Shown piece after piece: positions 61,282 to 64,000 of a DNA stretch of 64,000 bases. The notes beneath the pieces are model-generated. The model was not told the origin of the DNA, searched no databases, and saw nothing but the letters and a program-made list of their open reading frames with translations. The stretch is from Amoebidium appalachense (taxonomy: Eukaryota; Ichthyosporea): contig CAVNZM010000007.1 in the NCBI GenBank assembly GCA_963693365.1, forward strand, positions 5,270,001 through 5,334,000, given 5' to 3'. Every line of letters starts with the position of its first letter. The first letter of the stretch is position 1. Made by a program: the position numbers and the translations under genes.

Positions 61282-62680
61282 ATGAAGCCAGCTCAGAAGA
61301 AGAGGGCGTGTGCAATTGCCCAGAGGAGGGCCCAAGTAACACGGTCACCCAGAAAACAGAAAAATGAGCCACAGACAGATTACACAAAGACCCTTCCAGA
61401 TGAGCTTTTGACCCTTGCATTCGGCCACCTTAGTCTCAAGGATAGGGGAAGTGTTTCTTTGGTGTGTAAACGTTGGTCAAAGTGCGTGCGACAAACGCCT
61501 TTCCACGGTGAGCTGACGTGTAGCTTCACACCCGGAACAGTAAAGGAAAAGATAGCGGGGTTTTCCAAGTGGGCAAACAGCGTCACGGTTATGTCTCTCG
61601 TCATCGGAGAAGGGGTTGACAAGGACATTGTAGGCGCACACAGGCACATTAACTCTGCCCTCGCGTCTGCGAGCCTACTGCACACTCTTCTAGTTGAGTG
61701 GAGGGGAAAATCTTCCACCACGGGATTGTCTTTCCTGCGCAACCTGTCCCACATTCGCTGCCTTAAGCTGTCGGGTGTTCCGGGCAAGGGTGCACACCTG
61801 GAAACCCTCGCCGGGTGCAAGAATATCGAAAAAGTCGACATTTTGAGCCACGAAACGAACAGCCAGGTGAAGCTCACCGGTTTAAAATCGCTACACAAGC
61901 TAAAGGAGTTCCGCTGGCAGGGTGTCCGTGTTCCGCACAAAGATTTCCTCAAGCCCCTAGCAAAGTGTCGTATGCTCGAGAAAATCATGTTTGCGGCTGG
62001 ACAGTGCAACCACCACTACCACTTCCTCTTCCACTTGGACATCGCATGCCTCTCTGGGCTCCCGCTCCACACCTTGTATGTGTGCGGGGCGAGGGTGCTC
62101 GGTCTTTCCGAGCTTGCAAGCAGCAGCACGGGGGAACATGCTACAAACCGTGGCCCTGTGTAAGAGCGGGCTAGTGAATGCAGACCTCGCAGACGTCGGT
62201 AGGCTCAAGAACGTCGTTTCCCTCACGCTTACAAACAACGGTTCGATTACGGACATCACCCCTCTTGGCCATCTCAAGAAGGTGAAGAACGTGTCTTTGA
62301 GCAACACACAGGTAGACAGTGTGGAGGGTCTTGCCGGGTGTGAGAATCTGGAAACTCTGGACGTGCAGGATTCGCACGTGAGGGACGTTGGGCCGGTGAG
62401 CGGGTGTGTGCGACTGTCGGTGGTGATGATAGACAGAGGCACGAACGTAGAGGGACTCTCGGAGAGGGTGGAGGTTTGTTATCCCCCAGACCCCTTGGAT
62501 GACATGCTCTTCCCTTTCATGATGATGAACAGCGCCATGTCTTTCAACCTCATCCCGTTTTTGATTTGGGGTGGGTTATATGGTGGCATGATGGATTCGT
62601 CGGATGGAGAGGACAGCACGCTGGGTTTTGACGAATCCGATGAGGATGTGTGGGGGTCTGACAGCGAAGGCGAGGTGTAA
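61282..62680 (+). CDS. F-box / leucine-rich-repeat protein
   Basis: From ATG 61282 (MKPAQKKRACAIAQRRAQ, basic) the frame reaches the stop at 62680 if one base is dropped from the G5 run at 62130-62134; that gives 465 residues. Residues 38-75 (LPDELLTLAFGHLSLKD...LVCKRWSKC) form an F-box, the part that binds Skp1 in SCF ubiquitin ligases. Then come irregular leucine-rich repeats (LRNLSHIRCLKLSG, LTGLKSLHKLKEFRW, VGRLKNVVSLTLTNN, LGHLKKVKNVSLSNT, LAGCENLETLDVQDS), probably the substrate-binding face. A short hydrophobic stretch (MSFNLIPFLIWGGLYGG) and an acidic tail end the protein. The repeats continue across the shift, so the downstream frame is certainly part of the same gene. Confidence 0.85.
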
Positions 62681-63639
62681 TGATCAGTAGGGGGAGGTGG
62701 GTGTGTGGGTGGTAGAGTAGGGGTTGTGAGTATCTAGTGCTGCTTTCGTAGCTGCCTATATATGGCCCGTGTTCATATCCGTACTCGTGTTTGTTGTTAT
62801 GTTGTGCTATATGACGAAAATATGATTATGCGCGAACTTTTACCGTTGAATTTGGTGTGGATGTGATAGGTTGCATGTTTTGGTGGTGGTGGGTTCTCCT
62901 TGAAGGAACGTAAGTTGTGTCTAATACTGCTGAATATTTAATGCATGTGTATGGCGCCTGAGTCTAACACGGGCATTTTATGGTACAGATTACTTCTTGT
63001 TTATTGTATAGATAATGCTGCTACCGGGTTCCCAACGAAACAGAACCATATATGAATATTGTTACGAAATACGTCTCTGTCGTTTTTGTTCTCAAGTACA
63101 ACTTTTAACGAAGTCCGCAATTTGATGGCTTTCCCATACTACGAAGTGAATTAACATCCTTTCTTGTAAGTGTAACACGTCATTTGGCAAGTGACTGTGT
63201 AACTTGCATCGAACGTGAAAGTCATATGCAAGGTATGTTCTATGCATAATGACACAACTCTTGAACTACCGTGATAGTGGAACTTGAGTGTGAAGAGTCA
63301 GGCAAGACATGTTCCGGTTGCAGTTATTGCCGATGTTTGAGACATGCTCTTGAACACGACGTGCGCCTGCGCTTTCCACGTAACATCCAAGCAAACCATC
63401 TCAGTGCAAAAAATCACACGAAGCTTTGGTTGACGTACCCGGGCGTGTGCACGCAACACTGCACTTCGGTGTTCCAGCACATATTGTTTTCACACCATGA
63501 TTTGCCCCCTCCCCATCCCCACTGGTTGCCCCCACCACCACATCAACAACCTCATGGCACCCAACCCATGGCTCACACTTATCCAAAACCGAAACCACCG
63601 TATGCCTGCAAAAGAATATTAACTTTGAAATGCATTACC

Positions 63640-63730
<91 letters not shown>

Positions 63731-63910
63731 CGTAATATATGTTAACGTTAAACCTGTGTTCTAGGTGGCCGTGCCCCACCCCCTCCCCCAACCCCCCCGG
63801 CCCCACACGCTCCTTTTCTTCTTCTCAGTCCTCCCCCCTCCTCCTCCCCCTCCCCCCTCTCCCCTGGCCCCCCATTTCTTTTCTTCTTCTTAGCCCCCCC
63901 CTCCCCTCCC

Positions 63911-63952
<42 letters not shown>

Positions 63953-64000
63953 GTCTCCCCCTCCCCCCCGCACACACACACCCAAGCCCTGCCCTGCCCC
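62681..64000. other. 3' flank of F-box gene, then poly-C
   Basis: 62681-63630 is ordinary, repeat-poor DNA with short frames of no recognised domain. It is followed by a poly-C tract of about 90 bases (63641-63729) and further C-rich runs to the window end (a second long C tract at 63914-63950). Confidence 0.6.

Overview
This is eukaryotic nuclear DNA. The genes are split by GT-AG introns and a few GC-AG introns. The spacer DNA is packed with (CA)n, (GT)n, (GA)n and very long poly-C/poly-G tracts. There are two LINE families and large DNA transposons. I cannot name the species. The gene content (a class C receptor with a Cache ligand domain, a mitochondrial MTP18-type protein, a C2H2 factor, an F-box protein, fungal/protist-style transposases) fits a protist, alga or unicellular holozoan better than a plant or vertebrate.

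Layout. 1-8210: microsatellites, an R1/R2 repeat block, a truncated copy of a large DNA transposon (1816-5503), a divergent TATA region and a 5'-truncated LINE (LINE-A). 9565-21747 (minus): a 13-exon gene that I assembled with consistent reading phase at every junction. It encodes a 647-residue signal peptide / double-Cache-like / Cys-rich linker / seven-helix class C GPCR. 20738-26215: long inverted repeats around the receptor's first exon and around two exons of an orphan secreted protein, with nested LINE insertions. 26.3-28.3 kb: GA repeats and two unassigned exon candidates. 28536-39586: an 11-kb DNA transposon with an 8-bp target duplication and a recognisable empty site. It encodes a six-exon protein of about 1538 residues combining a zinc ribbon, a probable DDE nuclease and a DEDDy 3'-5' exonuclease. 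39.6-40.6 kb: tandem LINE-B copies. 41.1-42.6 kb: a truncated second transposase. 43.5-44.6 kb (plus): a small unknown gene. 47128-48856 (plus): a four-finger C2H2 protein. 52-58 kb: many copies of a G-tract-bounded repeat, several inside introns of MTFP1 (53148-60189, minus, six exons, complete). 61282-62680 (plus): an F-box/leucine-rich-repeat protein, divergent from MTFP1.

The cellular genes do not form one pathway. The shared themes are transposon nesting, a dispersed intronic repeat that always lies antisense to its host gene, and four long coding regions that each carry exactly one extra base in a C or G run. That last pattern points either to homopolymer errors in the assembly or to real frameshifting. 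Exon boundaries were read by eye from splice motifs, phase continuity and remembered family sequences; no alignment or transcript was available.
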